DNA of 64,000 nucleotides, from positions 1 to 64,000 of the forward strand of contig NZ_AJKS02000014.1 in assembly GCF_000265245.1 (NCBI RefSeq). Reading direction: 5' to 3'. The DNA comes from Halomonas smyrnensis AAD6. Lineage in GTDB: Bacteria; Pseudomonadota; Gammaproteobacteria; Pseudomonadales; Halomonadaceae. The position numbers were made by a program, and so were the translations under genes. Below, in pieces: positions 27,861 through 35,878 of this stretch. A model generated the notes under the pieces. The model searched no databases. It was not told the DNA's origin and was given only the letters and a program-made list of their open reading frames with translations. How positions within the stretch are numbered: the first letter of the stretch is position 1; each line of letters opens with the position of its first letter.

Positions 27861-29339
27861 TCAGATTTCGCGGTATTCCTTCTCGAAGCGCTTGGCCTGC
27901 TTCTTGGACACGCCGCCCAGCACCGCGATGGCGTGGCGCAGGCGCGCCCGGGTCATGTCCGAGCCGAGGATCGCCATGGCGTCCATCACCGAGGTGCTAG
28001 CGGCGGAGCCGGTGATGGCGATGAAGACCGGCGCGAGGAAGTCCTTCATCTTGAGCTCGAAGTGCGCGGCCAGCGCCTTGACCTCGGCCAGCAGGGCGTC
28101 CTTTTGCCAGGCCGGCACGGTCTCGAGGCGCCAGGTCAGGAACTGCAGCAGCTTCACCAGGTCCTCGCGGCCGAGCTTGACGCCGTCGAAGTCGCCCTCT
28201 TCGATCGCCGGCACGCCGGAGAAGAAGTGGCCGGCCAGCGGCATCACGTCGGACAGCGTCTCCACCCGCGGGCGCACCTGCGGCAGGATCTGGCGCACGT
28301 ACGCCTCGTTGAAGGCCCAGTCACGCAACGCCTTGAGGAAGGCGTCGTCGTCCAGGTCCTCGCGGATGTAGAGGCCGTTGAGCCAGCTCAGCTTCTGCAG
28401 GTCGAACACCGGCCCGCCCAGCGAGACCCGCTGCACGTCGAAGTGGCTCATCATCTCGTCGAGGGTGAACTTCTCACGCTCGTCCGGCATCGACCAACCC
28501 ATGCGACCGAGATAGTTGGTCACCGCCTGGGGCAGGAACCCCATGCGCCGGTAGTAGTTGATCGAGGTCGGGTTCTTGCGCTTGGAGAGCTTCGACTTGT
28601 CCGGGTTGCGCAGCAGCGGCATGTGGCACAGCGTCGGCATCGGCCAGCCGAAGTACTCGTACAGCAGCTGGTGCTTGGGCGCGGAGTTGATCCACTCCTC
28701 GCCGCGCAGCACGTGGGTGATGCCCATCAGGTGGTCGTCGACCACGTTGGCCAGGTGGTAGGTCGGCATGCCGTCGGACTTGAGCAGGATCTGAGCGTCC
28801 ACCTGGGCCCAGTCGACCTCGATGGTACCGCGAAGCATGTCGTCGACCACGCAGGTGCCGCTGGCCGGCACGTGCATGCGCACCACATGGGGCCAGCCCT
28901 CGCGCTCGCGGCGGGCGACCTCTTCCTCGGGCAGCGCCAGATCGGCCGGCTTCAGCGCCAGGTGCAGGCCGGCGGCCTTGCGCGTCTCGCGCAGCTCGTC
29001 GAGCTCCTCGCTGGTGCGGTAGCACTTGAAGGCATGACCGGACTCGATCAGCTTGCGCGCATGCTCGGCGTAGATGTCGCCGCGCTCGCTCTGCCGATAG
29101 GGGCCATGCGGTCCGCCCACATCGGGGCCCTCGTCCCACTCCAGCCCCAGCCAGCGCAGGGAATCGAGGATCATCTGCTCCGACTCGGCGGTCGAGCGCA
29201 CCCGGTCGGTATCCTCGATGCGCAGGATGAACTCGCCGCCGTGCTGACGGGCGAAGCACAGGTTGAACAGGGCGATGTAGGCGGTTCCCACGTGGGGATC
29301 GCCGGTGGGAGACGGCGCGATACGGGTACGTACGGTCAT
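27861..29339 (-). CDS. gltX: glutamyl-tRNA synthetase
   Basis: A 492-residue class I aminoacyl-tRNA synthetase that charges tRNA-Glu. The N-terminus [20 protein letters not shown] includes the HIGH-type motif (HVGT), and [12 protein letters not shown] contains the KMSKS-type loop. [17 protein letters not shown]-like segment [18 protein letters not shown] is family-typical. The sequence follows the Pseudomonas-type GltX more than the E. coli one ([17 protein letters not shown]). The ATG at 29339 is chosen over an upstream in-frame start because it matches the family. Its cognate tRNA-Glu is encoded just downstream. Confidence 0.97.
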   Translation of the reverse strand: MTVRTRIAPSPTGDPHVGTAYIALFNLCFARQHGGEFILRIEDTDRVRSTAESEQMILDSLRWLGLEWDEGPDVGGPHGPYRQSERGDIYAEHARKLIESGHAFKCYRTSEELDELRETRKAAGLHLALKPADLALPEEEVARREREGWPHVVRMHVPASGTCVVDDMLRGTIEVDWAQVDAQILLKSDGMPTYHLANVVDDHLMGITHVLRGEEWINSAPKHQLLYEYFGWPMPTLCHMPLLRNPDKSKLSKRKNPTSINYYRRMGFLPQAVTNYLGRMGWSMPDEREKFTLDEMMSHFDVQRVSLGGPVFDLQKLSWLNGLYIREDLDDDAFLKALRDWAFNEAYVRQILPQVRPRVETLSDVMPLAGHFFSGVPAIEEGDFDGVKLGREDLVKLLQFLTWRLETVPAWQKDALLAEVKALAAHFELKMKDFLAPVFIAITGSAASTSVMDAMAILGSDMTRARLRHAIAVLGGVSKKQAKRFEKEYREI

Positions 29340-29423
29340 GTCGTCCTTGGTCCGGTCGGGGGAATGGAGCCCTGGCACCCCACTGAGCCGATGGCATGCC
29401 GGCGGGCGGCCAGGAATGCGCGC

Positions 29424-29429
29424 ATTATA
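29424..29429 (-). promoter_or_regulatory. -10 element upstream of gltX
   Basis: A perfect TATAAT on the minus strand, 85-90 bases before the gltX ATG. The matching -35 region is GC-rich and poor, so only the -10 is called. Confidence 0.45.
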
Positions 29430-29518
29430 CGCGCCTCGCGTGACGCCGGCAGCCGCGCCGTGGAATCATTGGCGGGCAAGAGGGTCCATCCATAACGCCA
29501 CCGCCAGCAAGGAGCGCC

Positions 29519-30259
29519 ATGTTTCCCCAACTGCCCGACGGCTTCACCGCCCTGGTCACCGGCGCCTCCGGCGGCATCGGCTCGGCCCTGATCGACGCCC
29601 TGCTGGCCGAGCCGCGCCTGGCCCGCCTGCACGCCGTCAGCCGCCAGGCGGTGAACCGCGACGACCCGCGACTGACCGGCCACGCTCTGGACCTCGGCAC
29701 CGAACCGGGACTGACGTCACTGGGCGAGGCCCTCGACGGCCAACGACTGCACCTGGTGATCAATGCCATGGGCATGTTGCACGACGAGGCGGACGGCATC
29801 ACGCCGGAGAAGAAGCTCGAGGACCTCGACGCCGACGCCCTGGGCCGGCTGTTCCACGTCAATGCCGCCACTCCGGCGCTGCTGCTCAAGACACTCGCAC
29901 CCTCGCTCAAGGGGCGCCACCCCGTGCTGATCGGCAGCCTCTCGGCCCGGGTCGGCTCCATCGACGACAACCGGATGGGCGGCTGGTACGCCTATCGCGC
30001 CAGCAAGGCGGCTCACAACATGCTGATGAAGACCGCCTCGGTGGAGCTGCGTCGCCTCAATCCCCACGCCTGCGTCACCTGCCTGCACCCCGGCACCACC
30101 GACACCGAGCTGTCGGCGCCCTTCCAGGCACGCGTGCCCGAAGGCAAGCTGTTCACCCCGAACTTCGTGGCCGAACGCCTGCTCACGGTGCTGAGCAGAC
30201 GCTCACCGTCGGACACCGGCGGCTTCAGGGACTGGGACGACCAGCCCATCGCATGGTGA
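29519..30259 (+). CDS. short-chain dehydrogenase/reductase
   Basis: A 246-residue SDR with cofactor motif TGASGGIGSAL (residues 15-25), the NAM-type motif in VINAMGML, catalytic Ser in LIGSLSARVGSI, and YAYRASKAAHNML holding the Tyr-X3-Lys pair. The C-factor/CsgA-like group has the same layout and HPGTTDTELSAPF-type C-terminal region. The substrate is unknown. An AAGGAG ribosome site precedes the ATG. It is divergent from gltX. Confidence 0.85.
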   Translation: MFPQLPDGFTALVTGASGGIGSALIDALLAEPRLARLHAVSRQAVNRDDPRLTGHALDLGTEPGLTSLGEALDGQRLHLVINAMGMLHDEADGITPEKKLEDLDADALGRLFHVNAATPALLLKTLAPSLKGRHPVLIGSLSARVGSIDDNRMGGWYAYRASKAAHNMLMKTASVELRRLNPHACVTCLHPGTTDTELSAPFQARVPEGKLFTPNFVAERLLTVLSRRSPSDTGGFRDWDDQPIAW

Positions 30260-30371
30260 CATTCGGACGCGTCGGTGGTCATAACGTTGATGCTCGCTAT
30301 TGCACAGTCACAGGCAATCGCAGACCATGCCATGCCCCCCTTCGTAGATGACCTCAGACAGGACGACGTTC

Positions 30372-30965
30372 ATGGAAACACTCGGCCCACGGATCAAACA
30401 ACTTCGCCTGGAGGCCAATCTCAACAAGGCGGCCCTGGCCCGCCGAGTCGGCGTCTCGGACGTCACCATCTCCTATTGGGAATCCGGGGCCATCAAGCAG
30501 ATCGGCCACGAGCGCCTGGTGGCACTGGCCGGCGCCCTCGGCTGCCCGCTGTCCGCGCTGCTCGACAACGACGCCAGCCGGCCTGCCCCGCTGTTCCTGC
30601 GGGCCGACGGCCCGCCGCCCTGGGCCCGGGAAGGCACCGAGGCCAAGGGCATCGAGCTGCCCATCGAGCTCACCCCCGGACAGCGCTGGGACGGCGACTG
30701 CCACCTGGTGACACCGGCCCCCGACGAGGCGCTCGACTACCTGAACCCGAACGACCTGGCCGCCATCGCCCCCACCGACATCTTTCGTCAGCCGGGCCTC
30801 TACCTGATCGAGGAAGCCGGCAGGCTGGCGCTGCGCCGTGTCCAGCAGGACGCCAGGGGCGAGCTCACCTTCCAGCGCCGGGACGACGCCGAGCCGACGC
30901 CCTACACCCCCGACTGCCGACTGCTGGGCAAGGTCGTCGCCCTGTGGCGCTTCGAGGCGCTCTGA
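30372..30965 (+). CDS. XRE-family regulator with degenerate LexA/S24-like C-domain
   Basis: A 197-residue CI-like protein. Residues 5-62 form an HTH_3 domain (KQLRLEANLNKAALARRVGVSD.., split here; recognition helix DVTISYWESG). The C-terminal half has the beta-rich plan of S24 peptidases: NPNDLAAIAPTDIFRQPGLYLIEE, LALRRVQQD, YTPDCRLLGKVVALWR. The catalytic Ser motif (GDSM type) and the Lys of VKR are not present (RR instead), so self-cleavage is unlikely. The ATG at 30372 has AGGA upstream; the ATG at 30348 lacks a ribosome site. It may act as a ligand- or dimer-controlled repressor; targets are unknown. Confidence 0.75.
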   Translation: METLGPRIKQLRLEANLNKAALARRVGVSDVTISYWESGAIKQIGHERLVALAGALGCPLSALLDNDASRPAPLFLRADGPPPWAREGTEAKGIELPIELTPGQRWDGDCHLVTPAPDEALDYLNPNDLAAIAPTDIFRQPGLYLIEEAGRLALRRVQQDARGELTFQRRDDAEPTPYTPDCRLLGKVVALWRFEAL

Positions 30966-30975
30966 GCCGGCACGC

Positions 30976-31581
30976 TCACTCCACTTCCATGACCTCCACC
31001 TGGTCGGTGGTATGCCGTGGCTCGCTGCCGACCAGGAAGCGCTGACTGGCGCTGATCACCTGCCCCAGTCCGTGACGCGAGGGCTGCACCAGCGGACCGC
31101 GCAGATGCTCCCCCTCCTCGCCCAGCCGTGCCCGCACCTCGGACGGCTGCACCGAGGCGGGCGGCATGTTGACGGTGATGCGATACCCGCCGTCCGGCAA
31201 CCCGCTGCCCGGACCGAAGGGACCGGCCGCAAAGCCGCCTCCCGCCTCGACCACGGTGCGCTCCTGCCAGCGCACACCGCTGAGCTCGCGCTCCACCAGC
31301 ACCTGCAGGCGCGTCGCCTCGGGCAGATTGGTGGTGCCCTCGACCATCAGGCGGCGATCGCTGCGCAGCCGCGCATCGATGCCGACGCTCACCGCCTCGT
31401 CGAACGGCGCGACCTCGGGTGCCGGTTCGGAGGACGCCGCCTCGATCTCGGTGTCGGGCTGCGCCACGCCGCCCAGCCGCTCATCGGCCGGCGATTCGCC
31501 GTCCTCGCTGCCGCCGCAGCCGGCCAGGGCCAACCCCAGCACCAGGCCCGTCACCCGAGCGCTTCGCTGCCATGCTGTCAT
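30976..31581 (-). CDS. putative lipoprotein of unknown function
   Basis: A 201-residue protein with a lipoprotein signal: basic start MTAWQRSAR, hydrophobic VTGLVLGLALAGC with the lipobox Cys at about residue 22, then an acidic, low-complexity spacer to about residue 65. The rest is a beta-rich domain (RLMVEGTTNLPEATRLQVLVER, GGYRITVNMPPASVQP) that resembles extracellular Ig-like folds, without a family I recognise. The ATG at 31581 has GGAGG upstream. The gene is convergent with the XRE regulator (10-bp gap). Attachment to the inner or outer membrane is inferred. Confidence 0.7.
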   Translation of the reverse strand: MTAWQRSARVTGLVLGLALAGCGGSEDGESPADERLGGVAQPDTEIEAASSEPAPEVAPFDEAVSVGIDARLRSDRRLMVEGTTNLPEATRLQVLVERELSGVRWQERTVVEAGGGFAAGPFGPGSGLPDGGYRITVNMPPASVQPSEVRARLGEEGEHLRGPLVQPSRHGLGQVISASQRFLVGSEPRHTTDQVEVMEVE

Positions 31582-31618
31582 GCCCGTCCTCCCTGTGCGG
31601 AAATGTCCGACTCGCGCC

Positions 31619-31939
31619 TCACGCCCCCTGACACGCTCGACACAGGGTCGCATGCGGCACCGCCGCCAGGCGACCCGCCTCGATCGGCTCGCCACAGCAC
31701 TCGCACGCCTCGCCCCGACCCTCGCGGATCCGGGCCAGGGCATGGCGGACCTGGGACAGCTCGTCCTCGGCTTCCGCCTCCAGCGACGCCACCACCTCGT
31801 CGTCCCGTGTCTCCAGCGGCTGGTCCTCCATGTCCTTGTCCAGCGGACCGGCGCGACGCTCCCGGTGCTGACGGTATCGAGCCAGACGCGCCTCGAGCTC
31901 TTCCTTCAGCCGCTCCAGCGCGACTCTGCGATCGTTCAT
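31619..31939 (-). CDS. DksA/TraR-type C4 zinc-finger protein
   Basis: A 106-residue protein with an N-terminal coiled-coil (ERLKEELEARLARYRQHR), an acidic tip region and a C-terminal zinc finger CECCGEPIEAGRL...LCRAC. This is the layout of short DksA/TraR-family proteins (YbiI-like) that can enter the RNA polymerase secondary channel. Whether it responds to ppGpp cannot be told. The ATG at 31939 lies just after an AGGAGGGGGGA ribosome site; the longer frame (to 32020) adds a non-family N-terminus. Confidence 0.8.
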   Translation of the reverse strand: MNDRRVALERLKEELEARLARYRQHRERRAGPLDKDMEDQPLETRDDEVVASLEAEAEDELSQVRHALARIREGRGEACECCGEPIEAGRLAAVPHATLCRACQGA

Positions 31940-32178
31940 CGTCTCCCCCCTCCTTCCTCCGCCCCCGGCCAGCCGGTCCCAGACGCGATAGCCGCTCGCC
32001 TCGGGATTCGCCGAGATCATGACGCCCCATTCACCCTTCCTTCAGCAGCCGTTTCACACCTCCGTCCTGGCGAGTATGGACGATATCGTCGCCGAGGCCT
32101 TTCACGCTCGCCTGCAGCACTCGCACCCCGCGCCATGACTGGTAGAATACGCGCTTCTCGACCGACCCCGTGACGCCG

Positions 32179-33177
32179 ATGACCGATCTTGACCGCACCT
32201 TCTCCGTGGCCCCGATGATGGACTGGACGACCCGCGACTACCGCGCATTCGCCCGGACCCTGACGCGCCGCACCCTGCTCTACACCGAGATGGTGACCAC
32301 CGGCGCCATCCTGCACGGCAGCCCCCGAGAGCGCTTCCTCGGCTACGACGACGTGGAGCATCCGCTGGCCCTGCAGCTCGGCGGCAGCGACGCCGGCGCA
32401 CTGGCCGAGTGCGCGGCGATCGCCGAGGCCTGGGGCTATGACGAGGTCAATCTCAACGTCGGCTGCCCCAGCGACCGGGTACAGAACAACCTGATCGGCG
32501 CCTGCCTGATGGCCCATCCCGAGAAGGTGGCGGCGGCGGTGGCCGCGATGCGCGAGGCGGTGTCGATCCCGGTCACCGTGAAGTGTCGCATCGGCATCGA
32601 CGACCAGGACGAGGACGCCGACCTGGCGCACTTCATCGAGCAGGTCGCCGACGCCGGCTGCGAGGTGTTCACCGTGCATGCCCGCAAGGCCTGGCTGGAG
32701 GGGCTGTCGCCGAAGGAGAACCGCGACGTGCCGCCGCTCAACTACGGCCGCGTGCATCGCCTCAAGCAGCAGCGCCCCGACCTGCACATCGGCATCAACG
32801 GCGGCATCAAGACGCTCGACGAGTGCCAGGCCCAGCTCGAGCACGTGGACAGCGTGATGGTCGGCCGCGAGGCCTACCAGAACCCCTGGCTGCTGGCCGA
32901 CGTCGACCGTCGCCTCTACGGCGAGGACGGCCCCGCGGCGGATCGCCATGCCGCCGCCGAGGCCTTGCGCCCCTACATCGCCCGCCGGCTCGAGGAAGGC
33001 GCGAGGCTCAACCACATGACCCGCCACCTGCTCGGCCTGTTCCAGGGCTGCCCGGGCGGGCGCAAGTTCCGCCGCCATCTCTCGGAGCATGCCCACCGCG
33101 AGGGCGCCGGCCTCGCGGTGTTCGACGACGCCCTGGGCCTGGTGCCCCGGCCGCAGGAGACCAGCCTGGCCGGCTGA
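32179..33177 (+). CDS. dusA: tRNA-dihydrouridine(20/20a) synthase
   Basis: A 332-residue FMN-dependent TIM-barrel enzyme that reduces U20/U20a in tRNA D-loops. SVAPMMDWTTRDYRAFARTL and LLYTEMVTTGAILHG are characteristic of DusA rather than DusB/C. The catalytic Cys is in NLNVGCPSDRVQ, and the FMN-binding C-terminal part has INGGIKTLDE and VMVGREAYQNPWLL. The ATG at 32179 is preferred; an in-frame GTG at 32170 would add three residues and neither has a good ribosome site. It ends 22 bp before the convergent M14-type gene. Confidence 0.93.
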   Translation: MTDLDRTFSVAPMMDWTTRDYRAFARTLTRRTLLYTEMVTTGAILHGSPRERFLGYDDVEHPLALQLGGSDAGALAECAAIAEAWGYDEVNLNVGCPSDRVQNNLIGACLMAHPEKVAAAVAAMREAVSIPVTVKCRIGIDDQDEDADLAHFIEQVADAGCEVFTVHARKAWLEGLSPKENRDVPPLNYGRVHRLKQQRPDLHIGINGGIKTLDECQAQLEHVDSVMVGREAYQNPWLLADVDRRLYGEDGPAADRHAAAEALRPYIARRLEEGARLNHMTRHLLGLFQGCPGGRKFRRHLSEHAHREGAGLAVFDDALGLVPRPQETSLAG

Positions 33178-33199
33178 GCCGTCCGTCGGCGGTAACGCG

Positions 33200-34231
33200 T
33201 CAGTACAGGGCGTCGGGGGGCGGCTCGAGGCTCGACTGGAAGCTCTCGACGGCGCTCTCGGCCTCCTCGATCGCATCGAAGCGGGCGATGTGGAACAGCG
33301 CCTCGCCCTCGTTGGCCAGCGGCAGGCGGCTCATGCCGATCACGATGCCGTCGGCCACGGCCCGCACCTCGCCCTCGGCGTTGCCGAAGGGATCGGCCAC
33401 CCGCCCCAGCAGCTCCCCCGCCGCCACCCGGGCACCGAGGCGCACCTGCGGTCGCAGGATGCCGTCGATCGGCGCCCGCGCCCAGCTCGAGCCACCCGCC
33501 ACCTCGGCGGCGGGCGGCGGACGGCGGCGCTTCTCTCCCCCGAGCATGCCGAGCCGGCGCATCACCCGCAGCACGCCGCGCACGCCCGGCGTGATCGCCC
33601 ACTCGTCGAAGCGCAGCGCCTCGCCGGCCTCGTAGGTCAGCACCGGAATGTCGCGGCTCTCGGCGTAGTGGCGCAGGCTGCCGTCGCGCAGCTCGGCGTT
33701 GAGGATCACCGGCGCACCGAAGGCATCGGCCATGCGTTCGGTCTCGCTGCCGGGCGTCAGCCGGGCGCGAATCTGTGGCAGGTTGGTGCGATGCAGGGCA
33801 CCGGTATGCAGATCGATGATATGGGTGGCCTGGTCGACGATCTGCTCGCGGAACAGCGCCGCGATCCGGCTGCCCAGCGACCCCGACTCGCTGCCCGGGA
33901 AGCAGCGGTTGAGGTCGCGACGGTCGGGCAGGTAGCGGCTGTGCTGGACGAAGCCGAAGACGTTGACGATCGGCACGCCGATCAGGGTCCCGCGCAGCCC
34001 CTTCAGCTGCCGCGAGCGCAGCAGCCGGCGCACGATCTCCACGCCGTTGATCTCGTCGCCGTGAATGCCGCCGCAGACCAGCATCACCGGCCCCGGCTGG
34101 CGGCCGTGGACCACCTCCACCGGAATGTACAAGGGCGCATGGGTATAGAGCCGGGCTGCCGGCACGTCGATCTGCTGGCGCGTGCCCGGCGCCACCCGGA
34201 CGTCGGCGAGCTCGAAGGGAGCGCGAGCCAT
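33200..34231 (-). CDS. succinylglutamate desuccinylase/aspartoacylase family hydrolase
   Basis: A 343-residue zinc-dependent hydrolase of the M14-like AstE/ASPA family. Zinc ligands are in CGGIHGDEINGVEI (His, Glu) and IIDLHTGA (His); the likely catalytic Glu is in LTYEAGEAL. RDLNRCFPGSESG is a family substrate-site motif. The C-terminal part (LGARVAAGELLGRVADPFG) is a small beta domain often found in this branch. It likely deacylates an N-acyl amino acid or peptide; the exact substrate is unknown. The ATG at 34231 has AGGAGA upstream. It is divergent from the TetR gene across a 154-bp region. Confidence 0.82.
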   Translation of the reverse strand: MARAPFELADVRVAPGTRQQIDVPAARLYTHAPLYIPVEVVHGRQPGPVMLVCGGIHGDEINGVEIVRRLLRSRQLKGLRGTLIGVPIVNVFGFVQHSRYLPDRRDLNRCFPGSESGSLGSRIAALFREQIVDQATHIIDLHTGALHRTNLPQIRARLTPGSETERMADAFGAPVILNAELRDGSLRHYAESRDIPVLTYEAGEALRFDEWAITPGVRGVLRVMRRLGMLGGEKRRRPPPAAEVAGGSSWARAPIDGILRPQVRLGARVAAGELLGRVADPFGNAEGEVRAVADGIVIGMSRLPLANEGEALFHIARFDAIEEAESAVESFQSSLEPPPDALY

Positions 34232-34310
34232 GAGGCGATCTCCTGAAATAAGCGCCGTCTCATATTCACGCATCCCGGCGGGCGCCTCAAGCGATCCCGG
34301 ACCAACGTAG

Positions 34311-34353
34311 CATTCACCGATGAATGTAAACCGACCCCCTCATTGGGTAGAAT
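34311..34353 (+). promoter_or_regulatory. tetR promoter with overlapping dyad operator
   Basis: The dyad CATTCA-CCGA-TGAATG occupies 34311-34326 and continues into TA. A TAGAAT -10 lies at 34348-34353; with a 17-base spacer the -35 (TGTAAA, 34325-34330) overlaps the right arm of the dyad. Similar motifs lie upstream of the RND operon and the TolC-like gene, so autoregulation by the TetR protein is likely. Confidence 0.55.
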
Positions 34354-34385
34354 GGCGGCCTACCCACTCGGAGTCGATCAACACC

Positions 34386-35009
34386 ATGGCCAGACGCACC
34401 AAGGCCGAAGCCGAAGCCACCCGCGTGGCCCTGCTCGATGCCGCCGAGGAAGTGTTCTTCGAGAAAGGGGTGGCGCGCACCTCGCTGGAGCAGATCGCCC
34501 GCCACGCCGGCATGACCCGCGGCGCCGTCTACTGGCACTTCCGCAACAAGGCCGACCTGTTCCATGCCATGCTCGACCGGGTGCGCATGCCGTTCGAGGA
34601 GCTGGTGGCGGAGAGCGAGGCCGATGTCGCCCAGCCGCTGGAAGCCATTCGCCTGGGCTACCAGCAGGGCGTTCGGCGCCTGGAACAGCCGCGGCACCGC
34701 CGGGTTCACGCCATCCTGCTGCACCGCTGCGAGTTCTTCAGCGATATCGACCCCCAGGCCATGCAGGCCGAGATGGCCAGCGAATGCCTGGACGCCCTGC
34801 TCGGCTACTTCCGCGCCGCCCGCGAACTCGGCCAGCTGCGCGACGACATCAGCCCCGAGCTCGCCACCCGCCTGCTGCAGGCCACCCTGAGCGGGCTCTA
34901 CCACGACTGGCTGCGCGACACCGAAGCCTTCTCGCTGTTCGAACGCAGCACCGAGCTGGTCGACACCCAGCTGGCCCTGATCAGCCAGCCGGCCGACGCC
35001 TCACGCTGA
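34386..35009 (+). CDS. TetR/AcrR-family transcriptional repressor of efflux genes
   Basis: A 207-residue regulator close to AcrR/TtgR. The N-terminal HTH reads MARRTKAEAEATRVALLDAA, then TSLEQIARHAGMTRGAVYWHF and NKADLFHAML, nearly the E. coli AcrR pattern. The C-terminal drug-binding domain is all-alpha (HRCEFFSDIDPQAMQAEMASE). It probably represses the RND pump and the TolC-like gene 5-7 kb away until a drug or metabolite binds, and its own gene through the dyad overlapping its promoter. The ATG at 34386 matches AcrR; the frame is open upstream through the operator. Its end overlaps the next, convergent gene by 9 bases. Confidence 0.88.
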   Translation: MARRTKAEAEATRVALLDAAEEVFFEKGVARTSLEQIARHAGMTRGAVYWHFRNKADLFHAMLDRVRMPFEELVAESEADVAQPLEAIRLGYQQGVRRLEQPRHRRVHAILLHRCEFFSDIDPQAMQAEMASECLDALLGYFRAARELGQLRDDISPELATRLLQATLSGLYHDWLRDTEAFSLFERSTELVDTQLALISQPADASR

Positions 35010-35702
35010 AGGATGCGAGCCGTTGTGGCCGCTCCCGCCGTGCATCGGCCCCTCGTGACGCTCCAGCAGATGCAGCCGCACCAGCCGCGTCCGCGCATCC
35101 AGGTAGTGCTCCTCCCGCACTGAACGATAGGCCTCCTGCCCCGCCAGATACTTGACCAGCACGCGCACCTCGCCGACCCGCGGCCGGTTGTCGGCCTTGC
35201 CCCGCAGACGCACCTCACGGGCGGGATCGTCGTCCATCACCGCGGTGGCCCCCTCGCCATCGACCGAGGTGACGCGGACCCGCTCGCCCAGCAGGCAGCG
35301 CTTCGACAGCGCCGGATGACGATGCAGGCGGCGATGCAGCCGACGACACAGCGCCGCGGCCAACGGCGAGGCCAGCGCGAACGCCGCCCAGATCACCGCC
35401 AGGCCGAGCGGCACGCGGAAGAAGCCCAGCGGCAGCGGCCCCAGTAGCGCCAGTTCGGCGGCCAGCGCCAGCGCCGCGGCCAGCACGATCAGCGCACTGA
35501 GCGCCATCGAGGCCGGCACGCCGGCGAAGCCCAGCGACACCAGGGCACTGGCCAGGGTGTCGTTGCGCAGGCTGTCGTGCTCGAACAGCTCCACCGGCGC
35601 CAGGCGCAGCAGCACCAGCAGCCAGTAGACGACCGTCAGCGCCAGCAGCGCCGTGAAGAAGATGAGCGGAAAGCTCAAGGCAAGCGAGACGATGGCATCC
35701 AT
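35001..35702 (-). CDS. membrane protein with NfeD/YqiJ-like OB-fold domain
   Basis: A 233-residue protein. It has a hydrophobic N-terminal half with about three TM segments (residues 5-32, 58-95 and 95-125) and a soluble C-terminal domain beginning at LLGERVRVTSVDGEGATAVMDDD, typical of NfeD/YqiJ-type OB folds. Such proteins often partner with flotillin/SPFH proteins in membrane microdomains, but no SPFH gene is next to it. The ATG at 35702 has GGAGG upstream. It ends inside the TetR gene's last codons (convergent, 9-base overlap), so it is probably transcribed independently of the RND operon. Confidence 0.65.
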   Translation of the reverse strand: MDAIVSLALSFPLIFFTALLALTVVYWLLVLLRLAPVELFEHDSLRNDTLASALVSLGFAGVPASMALSALIVLAAALALAAELALLGPLPLGFFRVPLGLAVIWAAFALASPLAAALCRRLHRRLHRHPALSKRCLLGERVRVTSVDGEGATAVMDDDPAREVRLRGKADNRPRVGEVRVLVKYLAGQEAYRSVREEHYLDARTRLVRLHLLERHEGPMHGGSGHNGSHPSA

Positions 35703-35824
35703 GGCGGCTCCTCCATCCGGCCGATTAGCCGGCAAAGCGTTCTGATGCCTTCAGCGTAGCGCCCCCTCGTGGGGCACAGTGCACCACTTTGGTCGCAGAT
35801 CGACGTTTCCCTGACCCAACGCAA

Positions 35825-35858
35825 ACGGGCACCGCCTCCCGAAGGAGACGGTGCCCGT
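35825..35858 (-). terminator. terminator of the RND efflux operon
   Basis: A 15-bp stem with one mismatch (35825-35839 with 35844-35858, core CGGGCACCG/CGGTGCCCG), CGAA loop, followed on the minus strand by TTTGCGTT, 20 bases after the RND pump stop. Confidence 0.75.
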
Positions 35859-35878
35859 GTCGGGGCGAGACGCAACCG

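Noticed and set aside
34320-34385. N-terminal extension of the TetR protein from 34320
   Set aside because: It would translate through the operator and promoter; AcrR-type proteins start at the MARRTK position.
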